Assembly: GCF_000400365.1 (NCBI RefSeq)
Contig: NZ_BAOG01000014.1
Location: 124,001-188,000 of the forward strand
Source of the DNA: Vibrio jasicida CAIM 1864 = LMG 25398
Lineage (GTDB): Bacteria > Pseudomonadota > Gammaproteobacteria > Enterobacterales > Vibrionaceae
Direction: 5' to 3'
Length of the DNA: 64,000 nt
Shown here: piece after piece, positions 30,618 to 41,676 of the stretch
Layout: every line of letters begins with the position of its first letter
Position numbering within the stretch: position 1 is the first letter of the stretch
Program-made: the position numbers and the translations under genes
Notes under the pieces: model-generated
Told to the model about the DNA's origin: nothing
Database searches by the model: none
What the model saw: the letters and a program-made list of their open reading frames with translations, nothing else

Positions 30618-31364
30618 TTATTTTTTATCTTCTTCCGTTTGAACGTATTTACGGCTCACATCAACGAGTGCGATGTCGCGCATAAACTCTCTTCCTAGTA
30701 ACACAGGATGGTTCATTTGAGAACGATCTGCCAACGTAAATTGCGCTTTTTCATGAATTTTTCCAACGCGCACCCAAAGTTCAACAACAGCTCGACGCTC
30801 TAGTTCTTCAGTGGTTGCTTGACGGATTTTCACGTAGCGAATAATTGGCGCTTCAATCCAAATGTCTTTCTCTTCATCTGACTTGGTATTGTCAGCAAGA
30901 TGGAAACGCACCCAGTTTTTGCCATTTCTTTCGAATTCTTCAATATCGACTGCATTTAATGAAGACGTTGCTGCGCCAGTATCGACACGTGCATCGAAAG
31001 TTTGTTTGATGGAGTCAATAGTCACTCGCTCTATGGAGCCCAGGACAATGTCATGAGTAGGAGTCGCCTGAACAGGCGCAGGAGCTTGAACGATAATAGG
31101 CTCTTTCGGCTTTCTTACTTCGTCCATCGCTTCTTTACGGAAGGTATTGAGTTCGCCATTTAACTTATCCACTTGGCCTTCTAAACTTTCGATGTAATCC
31201 GATTGGTTACTAAGTTGAAGCTCTAAGTTGGTAACGCGAGTATTGAAATTCGTCTCTGAAGCTTGAATAGCGGCTAACGTTTCTTGGTGGTACTGTTCGC
31301 CTTTTGTAAGGGTACATCCTGACAATAGGGCGATTGCAACAACCGGAGTCAATCGTATAAACAT
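30618..31364 (-). CDS. Retropepsin-like aspartic protease lipoprotein (Zn_protease/RimB family)
   Basis: 248 residues. The N-terminus MFIRLTPVVAIALLSGC has a lipobox with C17, so the mature protein is likely a lipoprotein facing the periplasm. A coiled coil runs from about 25 to 82, then a linker rich in Pro and Ala. The protease domain from about 105 has the retropepsin signature D128-T-G-A in DARVDTGAATSSLNA and ends HPVLLGREFMRDIALVDVSRKYV. The family was long labelled ATP-dependent zinc protease, but the DTGA motif points to aspartic protease chemistry. First gene of the operon with the 7TM and ATP-grasp proteins. Confidence 0.85.
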   Translation of the reverse strand: MFIRLTPVVAIALLSGCTLTKGEQYHQETLAAIQASETNFNTRVTNLELQLSNQSDYIESLEGQVDKLNGELNTFRKEAMDEVRKPKEPIIVQAPAPVQATPTHDIVLGSIERVTIDSIKQTFDARVDTGAATSSLNAVDIEEFERNGKNWVRFHLADNTKSDEEKDIWIEAPIIRYVKIRQATTEELERRAVVELWVRVGKIHEKAQFTLADRSQMNHPVLLGREFMRDIALVDVSRKYVQTEEDKK

Positions 31365-31482
31365 TGAAAACCTTGGGATTGGATTAAGTTGTTTGTTTTT
31401 TAAGAGTTTAGCGTTATCGCCAAAGGCTCACAAGTAAGAATCTCTCGCAGTCTCTTACAGAGTGAGGAATAGTGACGAAAAG

Positions 31483-31517
31483 CTAAAAAATTAAGGACGC
31501 AATATGCATCCTTAATT
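31483..31517 (-). terminator. cmoB terminator
   Basis: AATTAAGGACGC (31489-31500) pairs with GCATCCTTAATT (31506-31517) with one mismatch. On the minus strand TTTTTT follows the stem. Confidence 0.8.
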
Positions 31518-31584
31518 AGATTGAAGAGAGGTTAATGTCTTAAAGGAAGGAGTGAGTTAAGACAATGTCAGAAATCTCAGTTAA

Positions 31585-32556
31585 TTATGGCTTAGTTGCG
31601 ACAAGTACCGCACGACGAGGGGCAGGGTAGCCTTCAACGGTTTTCGTTGGGTCGTTTGGATCAAGGTAGTCAGGCAGTGAGTTATGTGTCATCCAGTCAG
31701 TAGTACGTTGTTCTCCGACTGACGTTACATTCTCATCTACGATACGAACGTCTTTAAAGCCAACCAATTCTAGCCAAACTTTTAGTGCTTTCGCTGAAGG
31801 AAAGAAATACACATTACGCATTTGCGCGTAACGAGAAGTCGGAACCAATACGGCGTTCTCATCGCCTTCAATCACTAGTGTCTCTAGTACAAGCTCACCG
31901 CCTGCCACTAACTGGTCTTTCAGTTGCACCAAGTGATCCAGTGGGGAGCGGCGGTGGTAAAGGACGCCCATACTAAATACAGTGTCGAATGCTTCTAACT
32001 TTGGTAGTTGTTCAATACCTAATGGAAGAAGGTGAGCACGTTGGTCATCGCCCATCAACTTACGAATCGCTTCGAACTGAATTAGGAACAGGTGAGAAGG
32101 ATCGATACCAACCGTTAAGCGTGCACCTTCACCCAGCATGCGCCACATGTGGTAGCCGTTACCACAACCTACATCGAGCACACTGCGGTTTTTCAGAGGT
32201 GAGATGTGCGGTAGAACACGATCCCATTTCCAGTCACTGCGCCATTCAGTATCGATATGAATACCGTGCACTGTGTATGGACCTTTGCGCCACGGGTGGA
32301 ACGTACGCAGCAGGCTTTCTAGCTTTTTCAGCTCACCTTCATGAAAAGGCGTATCGTTGCTGATGGTCACTGAGTTTTTGATGTCCACTTGGTTTGGTGC
32401 ACCTTGTGGGATCTTGTTCAGCGCTTTTAGCCAGCGACCAAAATCACCGTGCTCAGCATTTTGCCAATCTGTTAACTGTTGAGGTAATACGTTTAGCCAC
32501 GGCTGAAGACGAGTGTCTTGCGCGATTAACTGATAAAAATTAGCAAAATTAAACAT
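31585..32556 (-). CDS. cmoB: tRNA U34 carboxymethyltransferase CmoB
   Basis: 323-residue enzyme that uses carboxy-SAM to convert 5-hydroxyuridine at tRNA position 34 to cmo5U, allowing wobble reading of family-box codons. The SAM-binding motif is [35 protein letters not shown]. The family N-terminus ([25 protein letters not shown]) and [27 protein letters not shown] are clear. Downstream of cmoA on the same strand, with a 7-bp tandem repeat in the 98-bp gap. The product feeds CmoM (14352-15143), so the whole carboxymethoxyuridine branch is in this window. Confidence 0.97.
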   Translation of the reverse strand: MFNFANFYQLIAQDTRLQPWLNVLPQQLTDWQNAEHGDFGRWLKALNKIPQGAPNQVDIKNSVTISNDTPFHEGELKKLESLLRTFHPWRKGPYTVHGIHIDTEWRSDWKWDRVLPHISPLKNRSVLDVGCGNGYHMWRMLGEGARLTVGIDPSHLFLIQFEAIRKLMGDDQRAHLLPLGIEQLPKLEAFDTVFSMGVLYHRRSPLDHLVQLKDQLVAGGELVLETLVIEGDENAVLVPTSRYAQMRNVYFFPSAKALKVWLELVGFKDVRIVDENVTSVGEQRTTDWMTHNSLPDYLDPNDPTKTVEGYPAPRRAVLVATKP

Positions 32557-32613
32557 AGTTTTTCACTGAGTAATAAATTAAAAAATTGACACTAAATGCG
32601 AAACGTTAAGACT

Positions 32614-32654
32614 TTCTCGCTTCTCGCTTCTCGCTTCTCGCTTCTCGCTTCTCG

Positions 32655-32655
<1 letters not shown>
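32614..32655. repeat. Six-copy 7-bp tandem repeat between cmoA and cmoB
   Basis: TTCTCGC is repeated six times without interruption (32614-32655); the minus strand reads GCGAGAA. The last unit shares one base with the TAG stop of cmoA at 32655-32657, so the array begins in the cmoA stop codon on the transcribed strand and ends about 58 bases before cmoB. Uninterrupted copies suggest recent slippage. Confidence 0.95.
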
Positions 32656-33425
<770 letters not shown>

Positions 33426-33433
33426 TCAGGCAT

Positions 33434-33469
33434 CAAAAAAGGCGCGTATTTTATGGGAAATTCGCGCCT
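33434..33469 (-). terminator. Terminator after the DUF72 gene
   Basis: AGGCGCG (33440-33446) pairs with CGCGCCT (33463-33469), with partial pairing of the AT-rich interior; TTTTTT follows on the minus strand. It lies between the DUF72 gene and cmoA, so cmoA may have its own promoter here. Confidence 0.7.
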
Positions 33470-33496
33470 CTGTCATTTGCTTAATTATAAGCTTAC

Positions 33497-34363
33497 CTAA
33501 AACATTTGTATTTGTGAGTTGCCATCATTGGCAGGAAACGAAGACAAATTGGGCAGCGAAAGCTTAAGTTGTAGCTGCTTATAAAGCTTTTCAGCCAGTT
33601 CTGGTGCTAAGACGTTATCTGGCGTGTGAATCATCAAGTAAGGTTGAATGCCTTGTTCAATCCACATCGGTAACTTCTGCAACCAAGGTTCGAAAAAGCG
33701 CAGGTTGTCTTCCATGTCGGGATGACCGATAAAGCGAATCATCGGGTGCTTAGCAGTCGCAATTGCATGAACTGGAACGCGAGGCTTTTTCTGGTGGGCA
33801 TCGTTCACCGCTTCGGTCGTCGGCTGCGCGGCGAACACTGGGCGGCTGTCCATGATAATGCGGTCAATGCCACTCTCAAGTAGCCATTGATTCAACGCAC
33901 GTTCTTCTTCACCTTTGGAGAAAAACGCCATATGGCGAACTTCCACTCCAAGTGGAAAATTCGGTGGAAAGCTAGCACAGAACTTCTTCAACCTATCAAG
34001 ATAGTCGGGGCCAAAAGCAGCAGGGAGCTGAATCGTCCATTGCCCGACACGCTCATGAAGCGGTTCCATGACCTTCATAAAGTCACGTAACTGCTCGTCG
34101 CAACCTCTGAGCATCTGCTCGTGAGTAATGGCTTTTGGCAACTTAAAGGTGAATTTGAAATTGTCGTGAGTCGCGGCTTTCCAGTTTTGCACCGTGTTGA
34201 GCGTCGGTGTGGCATAAAAGGTGGTGTTGCCCTCTACGGTATGGAACACCTGCGCGTACTTTTCGAGTCGCTCTGCGGGCTTGGTTCCGCTGCCATAAAA
34301 GCTTTGTTGCCATTGGTTGTGCGACCACATGGTCAATCCAAGTCGAAGGGGTAAATTATCCAT
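33497..34363 (-). CDS. DUF72 (YecE-like) TIM-barrel protein
   Basis: 288-residue cytoplasmic protein of the DUF72/YecE family, a TIM-barrel group of unknown function. Family features are LRLGLTMWSHNQWQQSFYG near the start, VFHTVEGNTTFYATPTLNTVQNW, FKFTFKLPKAITHEQML, LGVEVRHMAFF, and IIMDSRPVF. E. coli yecE also lies just before cmoA. A hairpin terminator follows. Divergent from aspS with 271 bp between. Confidence 0.88.
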   Translation of the reverse strand: MDNLPLRLGLTMWSHNQWQQSFYGSGTKPAERLEKYAQVFHTVEGNTTFYATPTLNTVQNWKAATHDNFKFTFKLPKAITHEQMLRGCDEQLRDFMKVMEPLHERVGQWTIQLPAAFGPDYLDRLKKFCASFPPNFPLGVEVRHMAFFSKGEEERALNQWLLESGIDRIIMDSRPVFAAQPTTEAVNDAHQKKPRVPVHAIATAKHPMIRFIGHPDMEDNLRFFEPWLQKLPMWIEQGIQPYLMIHTPDNVLAPELAEKLYKQLQLKLSLPNLSSFPANDGNSQIQMF

Positions 34364-34634
34364 ATCTCTGCTTTACGTTTTTTCCTGAGCCCACTTTACG
34401 AGAGTTTTGCTGAAATGGGTAATTTCACGCTATAATCCCCACCAATTTTTCGCTTTGGTGCGCTTTTGAACATTTGTTGTACTAAAAACCACCAATGAAT
34501 GATAAAACACACTTAATTGTATGTTGAGTAGTCGATTTTCATAGGCTTTCAGCGTATAAATGGATCTTTACTCTGCTCGGCAATGAGGCTGACAGAGCGT
34601 AGTTAACAATATTTGAGAGATTGGGAATTTCATT

Positions 34635-36413
34635 ATGCGTACCCATTACTGTGGTCACCTGAACAAGTCCCTTGCAGGACAAACTGTAGAACTTTGCGGC
34701 TGGGTTAACCGTCGTCGTGATTTAGGCGGTCTTATTTTTATCGATATGCGAGATCGCGAAGGTATCGTTCAGGTAGTTGTTGATCCAGATATGGCAGATG
34801 CGTATGAAGTGGCTAACACACTTCGTAATGAATTCTGTATCAAGCTAACTGGTGAAGTTCGCGTTCGTCCAGAAAGCCAAGTAAACAAAGACATGGCAAC
34901 AGGTGAAGTTGAGATCCTTGCAAAAGGTCTTGAAATCATCAACCGCTCTGACGTTCTGCCTCTAGACTTCAACCAAAAGAACTCTGAAGAGCAACGTCTG
35001 AAGTACCGTTACCTAGATCTACGTCGTCCAGAAATGAGCGACCGCATCAAGCTACGTGCTAAAGCGTCTAGCTTTGTTCGTCGTTTCCTAGATGACAACG
35101 GCTTCCTAGACATCGAAACACCAGTACTAACAAAAGCGACACCAGAAGGCGCTCGTGACTACCTAGTACCTAGCCGTGTTCACAAAGGCAGCTTCTACGC
35201 GCTTCCTCAGTCTCCACAGCTATTCAAACAGCTTCTAATGATGTCTGGTTTTGACCGTTACTACCAAATCGTTAAGTGTTTCCGTGATGAAGACTTGCGT
35301 GCTGACCGTCAACCAGAATTCACTCAGATCGATATCGAAACGTCATTCATGACGGCTGACCAAGTTCGTGCAACGACTGAGAGAATGGTTCGTGAAATGT
35401 GGCAAGAGCTACTGAACGTTGACTTAGGTGAATTCCCAGTAATGCCGTTCAGCGAAGCGATTCGTCGTTTCGGCTCTGACAAGCCAGACCTACGTAACCC
35501 ACTAGAACTAGTAGACGTTGCTGACCTAGTGAAAGACGTTGAATTCAAAGTATTCTCTGGTCCAGCAAACGACGAGAAAGGTCGCGTTGCAGTTATCCGT
35601 GTACCAGGTGGTGCTGAGCTTACCCGTAAGCAAATCGACGGTTACGCAGAATTTGTAGGTATCTACGGTGCGAAAGGTCTAGCATGGATGAAGGTTAACG
35701 ACCGTGCAGCAGGCATGGAAGGTATCCAATCTCCTGTAGCTAAATTCCTAAGCGAAGACGTGATCAACGGTATTCTAGATCGCACTCAAGCGGAATCTGG
35801 CGATATCATCCTATTCGGTGCAGACAAAGCTAACATCGTTGCTGAAGCACTAGGTGCACTTCGTCTTAAACTTGGTAAAGACCTAGGTCTAACTAAAGAA
35901 GGCACTTGGGCTCCTCTATGGGTTGTTGACTTCCCTATGTTCGAAGAAGACGACGAAGGCAACCTGCACGCAATGCACCACCCATTCACATCACCTCTAG
36001 GTGTGACTGCGGAAGAGCTAAAAGCGAACCCAGCAGTAGCGAACTCAAACGCATACGACATGGTTCTAAACGGCTACGAAGTGGGCGGTGGTTCTGTACG
36101 TATTCACAACGCAGAAATGCAAGCAGCGGTATTCGATATCCTAGGTATTGATGCAGACGAGCAAAAACTGAAGTTTGGTTTCCTATTGGAAGCGCTGAAA
36201 TTTGGTACGCCACCTCACGCGGGTCTTGCATTCGGTCTAGACCGTCTAGTAATGCTGCTATGTGGTACTGAGAACATCCGTGATGTTATCGCATTCCCTA
36301 AAACAACAGCAGCGGCGTGTCTACTAACAGACGCACCGAGCCTTGCAAACCCAGCGGCTCTGGAAGAGCTAGCAATTGCTGTGACTGTTGCGAAAGAAAA
36401 AGACGCAGAATAA
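34635..36413 (+). CDS. aspS: Aspartyl-tRNA synthetase
   Basis: 592-residue class IIb aminoacyl-tRNA synthetase charging tRNA-Asp. Order of domains: N-terminal OB anticodon-binding fold ([31 protein letters not shown]), catalytic core with motif 2 ([20 protein letters not shown]), the bacterial GAD insertion (about 290-420), and motif 3 [15 protein letters not shown] near the C-terminus. E. coli AspRS is 590 residues. Single gene with its own terminator. Confidence 0.98.
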   Translation: MRTHYCGHLNKSLAGQTVELCGWVNRRRDLGGLIFIDMRDREGIVQVVVDPDMADAYEVANTLRNEFCIKLTGEVRVRPESQVNKDMATGEVEILAKGLEIINRSDVLPLDFNQKNSEEQRLKYRYLDLRRPEMSDRIKLRAKASSFVRRFLDDNGFLDIETPVLTKATPEGARDYLVPSRVHKGSFYALPQSPQLFKQLLMMSGFDRYYQIVKCFRDEDLRADRQPEFTQIDIETSFMTADQVRATTERMVREMWQELLNVDLGEFPVMPFSEAIRRFGSDKPDLRNPLELVDVADLVKDVEFKVFSGPANDEKGRVAVIRVPGGAELTRKQIDGYAEFVGIYGAKGLAWMKVNDRAAGMEGIQSPVAKFLSEDVINGILDRTQAESGDIILFGADKANIVAEALGALRLKLGKDLGLTKEGTWAPLWVVDFPMFEEDDEGNLHAMHHPFTSPLGVTAEELKANPAVANSNAYDMVLNGYEVGGGSVRIHNAEMQAAVFDILGIDADEQKLKFGFLLEALKFGTPPHAGLAFGLDRLVMLLCGTENIRDVIAFPKTTAAACLLTDAPSLANPAALEELAIAVTVAKEKDAE

Positions 36414-36430
36414 GCGCACAACATTTAAAG

Positions 36431-36458
36431 AAAACTCCCGCACTTGCGGGAGTTTTTG
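36431..36458 (+). terminator. aspS terminator
   Basis: AAAACTCCCGC/GCGGGAGTTTT stem (36431-36441, 36446-36456) with an ACTT loop and a T-rich tail. Confidence 0.92.
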
Positions 36459-36557
36459 TTTTAATGAACCCAAGAATTATTCCGAGCACTTTCCCAAGTA
36501 ACGTTGTTGAGCAATCAAAGCTGAGCATTAACGTCAAAATAAATTAAAAGGTGAATC

Positions 36558-37304
36558 ATGGCAGGTCATAGTAAATGGGCGAATATTCGTCACCGTAAAG
36601 CTGCGCAAGATGCCAAACGTGGCAAAATCTTTACCAAGTTAATTCGTGAAATTGTCGTCGCCGCGAAAGAGGGTGGCGGAGAAGCTGACAATAACCCTCG
36701 GTTACGAGCTGCTATCGATAAAGCACTTTCTAACAACATGACGCGAGACACGGTGAACCGTGCGGTCAGTCGTGGTGCCGGTGGTGAAGGCGATGACAAC
36801 ATGGAAACCGTCATCTACGAAGGATACGGTCCAGGTGGCACCGCCGTAATGGTTGAATGCATGACAGACAATCGCAATCGCACGGTTTCTGGCGTGCGTC
36901 ACGCGTTTTCGAAGTCTGGCGGTAATTTAGGTACAGATGGAAGTGTTAATTATCTGTTCGATAAGAAAGGTGTGATTTCTTATGCCTCCGGCTTAGATGA
37001 AGACGAAGTGATGGAAGTGGCGCTTGAGAGCGGCGCCGATGATATCGAAACATCCGAAGACGGTTCTATTGATGTGTACACGGCACCAGCTGATTTCGGT
37101 AGCGTCAAAGATGCCTTGGATGCAGCAGGCTTTGAGGCTGACAATGCAGAAGTATCATTAATCCCATCAACGAAAGCAGAATTGGACGTGGATACTGCCC
37201 CTAAGCTTCTACGTCTGATTGATGCGTTAGAAGACTTGGATGATGTTCAAGAGGTGTATCACAACGGTGACATTTCTGACGAAGTGGCAGCCACATTAGA
37301 ATAA
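36558..37304 (+). CDS. yebC: YebC/TACO1 family protein
   Basis: 248-residue cytoplasmic protein of the YebC family. [32 protein letters not shown] is diagnostic, and [24 protein letters not shown] and [13 protein letters not shown] follow. Older literature treats it as a transcription regulator; later work on the family points to a ribosome-associated role relieving stalling. In E. coli yebC is directly upstream of ruvC, as here. A strong hairpin between yebC and ruvC suggests they are at least partly separate transcripts. Confidence 0.95.
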   Translation: MAGHSKWANIRHRKAAQDAKRGKIFTKLIREIVVAAKEGGGEADNNPRLRAAIDKALSNNMTRDTVNRAVSRGAGGEGDDNMETVIYEGYGPGGTAVMVECMTDNRNRTVSGVRHAFSKSGGNLGTDGSVNYLFDKKGVISYASGLDEDEVMEVALESGADDIETSEDGSIDVYTAPADFGSVKDALDAAGFEADNAEVSLIPSTKAELDVDTAPKLLRLIDALEDLDDVQEVYHNGDISDEVAATLE

Positions 37305-37313
37305 GATTACTCA

Positions 37314-37350
37314 ATGGGGACAGAGCGTTCTGTTCCCATTTATTTTCATT
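37314..37350 (+). terminator. yebC terminator
   Basis: Ten-base-pair stem ATGGGGACAG/CTGTTCCCAT (one G-U pair, 37314-37323 and 37330-37339), loop AGCGTT, followed by TTATTTTCATT. Confidence 0.75.
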
Positions 37351-37403
37351 AATTATAATAACGAGATAGAGATCGTTCTTGATCTGCTTTCTTAGGAAAA
37401 TTC

Positions 37404-37925
37404 ATGTCAATTATTTTGGGCATTGACCCAGGCTCTCGCATTACGGGTTACGGTGTGATTCGTCAGCAGGGACGTCATCTACAATATCTAGGCAGCGGCT
37501 GTATTCGTACTTCTGAAAAAGAGTTGCCAGGTCGTCTCAAGCAAATCTACGCAGGCGTGACGGAAATCATCACCCAGTTTCAACCGGATGTGTTTGCCAT
37601 CGAACAAGTGTTTATGGCGAAGAACGCTGATTCTGCACTAAAGCTAGGGCAGGCGCGTGGCAGTGCGATTGTTGCGGCTGTGAATGCGGATCTTCCGGTG
37701 CATGAGTACGCAGCTCGTCTTATTAAACAAGCGGTAACGGGGACAGGTGGTGCAGACAAAGTTCAGGTTCAGCATATGGTTCAGCACATGCTTAAGCTGC
37801 CAGCAAAACCTCAAGCCGATGCTGCCGATGCGTTGGGTGTTGCTATTTGTCACGCTAACACCAATAAGACGCTGGTGGCGCTCGCAGGCAAAGCAACCAG
37901 CGCAAGAAAAGGTCGTTACCGTTAA
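37404..37925 (+). CDS. ruvC: Holliday junction resolvase RuvC
   Basis: 173-residue endonuclease that cuts Holliday junctions with RuvAB. The four acidic catalytic residues are present: D8 in [14 protein letters not shown]67 in AIEQVF, and D139 and D142 in [15 protein letters not shown]. coli RuvC is 173 residues. The next gene is not ruvA but a chemoreceptor (38048-39499). Confidence 0.97.
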   Translation: MSIILGIDPGSRITGYGVIRQQGRHLQYLGSGCIRTSEKELPGRLKQIYAGVTEIITQFQPDVFAIEQVFMAKNADSALKLGQARGSAIVAAVNADLPVHEYAARLIKQAVTGTGGADKVQVQHMVQHMLKLPAKPQADAADALGVAICHANTNKTLVALAGKATSARKGRYR

Positions 37926-38047
37926 GCGTGTTCTCGTATTAAAAATGAGACATCTCAGACAGATTTAAGGATTGAATTTGTTGAGAAAATGTTACAAAAC
38001 TATAGTGGTCAGAGGTCTAATAAGAAATCAATCAAGGAAGATTGAAC

Positions 38048-39499
38048 ATGAATCCAGCCACGCTGTGGCGCAGTGCATTTATGCCGCGCCAAACTCAATG
38101 GACAAGAACACAACAACGTCAAGCAGACATCCTATCGCTATTTACCTTCATCGCTTTTCTCGTCGGGATCTACAGCCTGATCAAATGGTCTAAACATGGG
38201 CATGAAAGCTTAATCTTCACCTCAGTACTCTTAATCGCACTCGAACTGATATCCGCCTTCAGCCTGAGATGGTTCAAACGACCAGCATTGTCGCTCAATC
38301 TGGGGTTTGTAGGCATGTCAGTGCATGCACTCAACATCATTTATCAAAGTGGTGGCGTGGTAGATTCTACCCAAACTTACTGGGTGCCTTTGTTAGTCGT
38401 CGCTTTCTTTTTATCTGGCACTCGTATCATGGCGATCTCTTGGAGCGCGTTAGTAATAGTGCTTTCTGCGGTAATGACGTATCAACATGTGTCTGGTTTT
38501 GGTTTTCCCCAGCTCGTGTTGTCTGAATCTGCGCAGCGTGTGGAGATATGGTCAGGTACCGTGTTACCACTGGTGGTGATTTGTATTGCACAAGCCTTTA
38601 CTGCCAAGCAGCGAGATATTGCGATTGAAAGTGCAGAGAAATCTAAAGCAGAAAGTGAACTGGTCGCACAAAAAGCAACGGCGGGGGAGTTACGGCTAGG
38701 AGAGGTACTAGAGCAAGCTAATCAAAATTCGGCAGAGCTTAAACAAGTTTCGCAAGTGTTGGATGGACAATCTTCGCTGTTAGGTGCTCAAGTCAATGCT
38801 CTCAATATCAACAGTGAGTCTCAAGCCAGTGCGGCTGAGCAAATGAGTCAGCAAGTACACCACATGGCGACGGGGATTGAAACGTCAAGCAAGTTTGTTG
38901 AAGAGCTTCGTGAGAAGAGTGAAGACGTTCATCAACAAGCTGAGAAAAGCTCTGAGTTGCTCGAAGACTCTACCCAAGCGATCAGCCAGATCATTACCAG
39001 CCATGAAGACATCATGAAAGTGGCAGACTTGATTACCTCGGTCGCAGAACAAACCAATTTATTGGCACTGAATGCGGCTATTGAGGCGGCGCGAGCGGGG
39101 GAGCAGGGCAGAGGCTTTGCAGTGGTCGCGGACCAAGTGAGAGAGCTTTCTGCAAAGAGTAGTCAATCCGCAATCGAGATTCGTAACTTGCTTGATCGCA
39201 GCGAGCAAGAGGTGAAACACGGGCAGAATGTTGTTACTTCAAGCACAGAACGAATGAATACCATCATCCAGCAAGTGACCACAATTTCTCATGATGTGCA
39301 GAGTCTTTCTGGCATAATGGCGACGCAAATGACCGCATTAAAAGAGCTTGATGAAGCCAGTAGCGAAGTTGCTAACGGCGTAGTGAACACCAAGACCATT
39401 GCTGAAACTGTCGCTCAATATGGCACTGAGCTCAGTAGCCAAGTCGTCACCGTGAGAAACCTGACTCAACAACTTGATCAAGTTGTCTCAAAAATCTAA
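38048..39499 (+). CDS. Methyl-accepting chemotaxis protein without HAMP or periplasmic sensor domain
   Basis: 483 residues. The N-terminal 185 residues contain about five or six hydrophobic helices (for example [52 protein letters not shown] and [15 protein letters not shown]), with only short loops. No HAMP signature is seen. A cytoplasmic signalling domain with long coiled coil follows, with hairpin tip [35 protein letters not shown] at about 334-368. It should couple to CheA/CheW; the ligand or stimulus, possibly sensed in the membrane, is unknown. ATG 38048 has GGAAG upstream. It sits between ruvC and ruvA and has its own terminator. Confidence 0.9.
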   Translation: MNPATLWRSAFMPRQTQWTRTQQRQADILSLFTFIAFLVGIYSLIKWSKHGHESLIFTSVLLIALELISAFSLRWFKRPALSLNLGFVGMSVHALNIIYQSGGVVDSTQTYWVPLLVVAFFLSGTRIMAISWSALVIVLSAVMTYQHVSGFGFPQLVLSESAQRVEIWSGTVLPLVVICIAQAFTAKQRDIAIESAEKSKAESELVAQKATAGELRLGEVLEQANQNSAELKQVSQVLDGQSSLLGAQVNALNINSESQASAAEQMSQQVHHMATGIETSSKFVEELREKSEDVHQQAEKSSELLEDSTQAISQIITSHEDIMKVADLITSVAEQTNLLALNAAIEAARAGEQGRGFAVVADQVRELSAKSSQSAIEIRNLLDRSEQEVKHGQNVVTSSTERMNTIIQQVTTISHDVQSLSGIMATQMTALKELDEASSEVANGVVNTKTIAETVAQYGTELSSQVVTVRNLTQQLDQVVSKI

Positions 39500-39510
39500 C
39501 CGAACGGCAT

Positions 39511-39540
39511 AAAGGACTGGATGTCTATCCAGTTCTTTAT
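39511..39540 (+). terminator. Terminator of the chemoreceptor gene
   Basis: Twelve-pair stem AAAGGACTGGAT/ATCCAGTTCTTT (39511-39522, 39527-39538; one G-U), loop GTCT, tail ATTATCC. It lies before ruvA, which implies ruvAB starts from its own promoter downstream or relies on read-through. Confidence 0.7.
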
Positions 39541-39577
39541 TATCCTGTCGCAAATTCATTTCCAAAGAGTATTTATA

Positions 39578-40189
39578 GTGATTGGACGTCTTCGCGGCAC
39601 TCTGCTTGAAAAGCAACCACCTGAAGTTTTAATTGAAGTTAATGGCATTGGTTATGAAGTACAGATGCCAATGAGCTGTTTCTACGAACTGCCAAACGTC
39701 GGCGAAGAAGCGATCATTTATACTCATTTTGTTGTGCGTGAAGACGCTCAGCTGCTTTACGGCTTCAACACAGTCAAAGAACGTGCGCTCTTCCGTGAAG
39801 TAATCAAAGCGAACGGCGTCGGTCCTAAACTGGGGCTGGGTATACTTTCTGGTATGACGGCAAGCCAATTCGTTTCTTGCGTAGAGCGTGAAGACATTTC
39901 AACACTTGTGAAGCTACCTGGCGTTGGTAAGAAAACCGCAGAACGTCTTGTTGTGGAAATGAAAGACCGCCTTAAAGGTTGGGGTGCTGGCGACCTATTT
40001 ACTCCGTTTACGGATGCGGCTCCTGCGGATTCTGGTGCGGCATCTAGCAATGCTGAAGAAGAGGCAATCAGTGCGCTTCTAGCTCTAGGCTACAAACCAA
40101 CTCAAGCGTCGAAAGTAGTCTCTCAGATCGCTAAACCGGATATGACCAGTGAGCAACTGATCCGTGAAGCACTAAAATCAATGGTGTAA
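39578..40189 (+). CDS. ruvA: Holliday junction branch migration protein RuvA
   Basis: 203-residue tetrameric Holliday junction binder that loads RuvB. The start is GTG 39578, giving [39 protein letters not shown], aligned with the E. coli N-terminus; the frame is open 19 codons earlier but that segment covers the upstream terminator. Helix-hairpin-helix motifs [14 protein letters not shown] and [19 protein letters not shown] are present, and the C-terminal RuvB-binding domain ends the protein. Identical length to E. coli RuvA. It is 21 bases before ruvB. Confidence 0.97.
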   Translation: MIGRLRGTLLEKQPPEVLIEVNGIGYEVQMPMSCFYELPNVGEEAIIYTHFVVREDAQLLYGFNTVKERALFREVIKANGVGPKLGLGILSGMTASQFVSCVEREDISTLVKLPGVGKKTAERLVVEMKDRLKGWGAGDLFTPFTDAAPADSGAASSNAEEEAISALLALGYKPTQASKVVSQIAKPDMTSEQLIREALKSMV

Positions 40190-40210
40190 CGAAAAGTTCA
40201 AGGGAACAAT

Positions 40211-41215
40211 ATGATTGAAGCCGATCGTTTAATCGCGCCAGAAAATCCTTCATTTCGTGATGAAGATGTCATCGACCGTGCGATTCGTCCTAAGAAGCTG
40301 GCGGATTACCAAGGTCAGGATCACGTGCGTGGTCAGATGGAGATTTTCATCAAAGCCGCTCAATTGCGAAATGAAGCGCTCGACCACCTTTTGATATTTG
40401 GTCCTCCAGGTTTGGGTAAAACCACACTTGCGAACATCGTTGCTAATGAGATGGAAGTGAATATTCGCACTACTTCCGGCCCAGTACTTGAGAAAGCAGG
40501 GGACTTGGCGGCGCTGCTGACCAACTTAGAAGAAAACGATGTGCTGTTCATTGACGAGATTCACCGCTTAAGCCCAATGGTTGAAGAAGTGCTGTATCCA
40601 GCGATGGAAGACTACCAGCTAGACATCATGATTGGTGAAGGCCCAGCCGCTCGCTCTATCAAGATTGACTTGCCTCCTTTCACGCTTATCGGCGCAACCA
40701 CACGAGCGGGTTCATTGACCTCGCCATTGCGTGACCGATTCGGTATTACTCAGCGCCTTGAGTATTACAAGGTCAAAGACTTGCAGGATATCGTTCAGCG
40801 CAGCGCAGATTGCCTAGGCTTGTCAATGGAGTCGGAAGGTGCGTTAGAAGTTGCTCGCCGCGCTCGTGGTACGCCACGTATCGCTAACCGACTACTACGC
40901 CGTGTTCGTGACTATGCTGAAGTAAAGGGCAATGGACACATCTGTGCGGAAGTTGCAGATAAAGCGCTGAACATGCTCGATGTCGACGCTAAAGGTTTTG
41001 ACTACATGGACCGAAAACTGCTTCTTGCGATCATGGAAAAGTTTGGTGGTGGTCCTGTCGGTCTGGATAACATGGCAGCAGCCATTGGTGAAGAGAAAGA
41101 CACCATTGAAGATGTGCTAGAGCCTTATTTGATTCAACAAGGTTACTTACAACGCACACCTCGTGGTAGAATAGCGACTGATCGCGCCTATCTGCATTTC
41201 GGAATTGAAAAGTAA
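40211..41215 (+). CDS. ruvB: Holliday junction branch migration DNA helicase RuvB
   Basis: 334-residue AAA+ motor. Walker [10 protein letters not shown] near 59-67, Walker [11 protein letters not shown] near 110, sensor [18 protein letters not shown], and the C-terminal winged helix with [17 protein letters not shown] and [17 protein letters not shown]. It follows ruvA by 21 bases and shares its message. After the stop a GC-rich imperfect hairpin (41226-41246) lacks a T run, so termination here is uncertain. Confidence 0.98.
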   Translation: MIEADRLIAPENPSFRDEDVIDRAIRPKKLADYQGQDHVRGQMEIFIKAAQLRNEALDHLLIFGPPGLGKTTLANIVANEMEVNIRTTSGPVLEKAGDLAALLTNLEENDVLFIDEIHRLSPMVEEVLYPAMEDYQLDIMIGEGPAARSIKIDLPPFTLIGATTRAGSLTSPLRDRFGITQRLEYYKVKDLQDIVQRSADCLGLSMESEGALEVARRARGTPRIANRLLRRVRDYAEVKGNGHICAEVADKALNMLDVDAKGFDYMDRKLLLAIMEKFGGGPVGLDNMAAAIGEEKDTIEDVLEPYLIQQGYLQRTPRGRIATDRAYLHFGIEK

Positions 41216-41397
41216 GATTCCAACGCTGGGCGCACAGCGCTCAGCATTTCACCAATGTTGACCAACCTCTCATTTATTAAATCTCTTCTAATACTAAATA
41301 GGTAATAAAAACTTATAGATTGTTAACTCTATGTTCTTGCCTAACTGATTATTTTCTCTCCTGATTACTCTCTATTAACATACTCTTCTGATATCGT

Positions 41398-41411
41398 TTG
41401 ATCTGGATCAA
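41398..41411 (+). promoter_or_regulatory. FNR box 1 (upstream of cydA)
   Basis: TTGATCTGGATCAA, a perfect match to the FNR consensus TTGAT-N4-ATCAA. Centre 41404.5. Confidence 0.85.
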
Positions 41412-41447
41412 TGTGATGGATTTTTGTTCAAATTCAGCGCATAAAGA

Positions 41448-41461
41448 TTGATATACATCAA
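41448..41461 (+). promoter_or_regulatory. FNR box 2 (upstream of cydA)
   Basis: TTGATATACATCAA, also a perfect FNR consensus match, centred at 41454.5, exactly 50 bp from box 1 and so close to five helical turns. E. coli cydA also has two FNR sites about 50 bp apart that give repression in strict anaerobiosis. Confidence 0.85.
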
Positions 41462-41676
41462 AGCGGTTTCTCGCTATAAACCTTTTGAAACAAACTGTTT
41501 TTAGCAGTAATATTAGGCCTAGCTATATTAGCTGATGCTTAACAATTAACTAACCAACGAAGCACATTTTTGCAACAAAGCGTTGTGATAATTCAACATT
41601 TTTCAAGTGTAAATAACACTTGTGTATGGATTGCAATATGTAGAGAGTGTCATTCAGCCGACACATAGGAGTTACC

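Larger units (their letters stand above)
41216..41676 (+). promoter_or_regulatory. Regulatory region upstream of cydABX
   Basis: 460 bases without a gene. It holds two perfect FNR boxes (41398-41411 and 41448-41461) and candidate -10 elements CATAAA at 41440, TATAAA at 41475 and TAATAT at 41508; the start point cannot be fixed by eye. AGGAG at 41667-41671 is the cydA ribosome-binding site. Confidence 0.6.

Noticed and set aside
39521..39577. 19-codon N-terminal extension of ruvA
   Set aside because: It crosses the terminator of the chemoreceptor gene and lies outside the RuvA family alignment; GTG 39578 gives the exact 203-residue family length.
41226..41246. Hairpin after ruvB as a terminator
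   Set aside because: GCTGGGCGC/GCGCTCAGC has one wobble pair and is followed by ATTTCACC rather than a T run, so termination is not supported.
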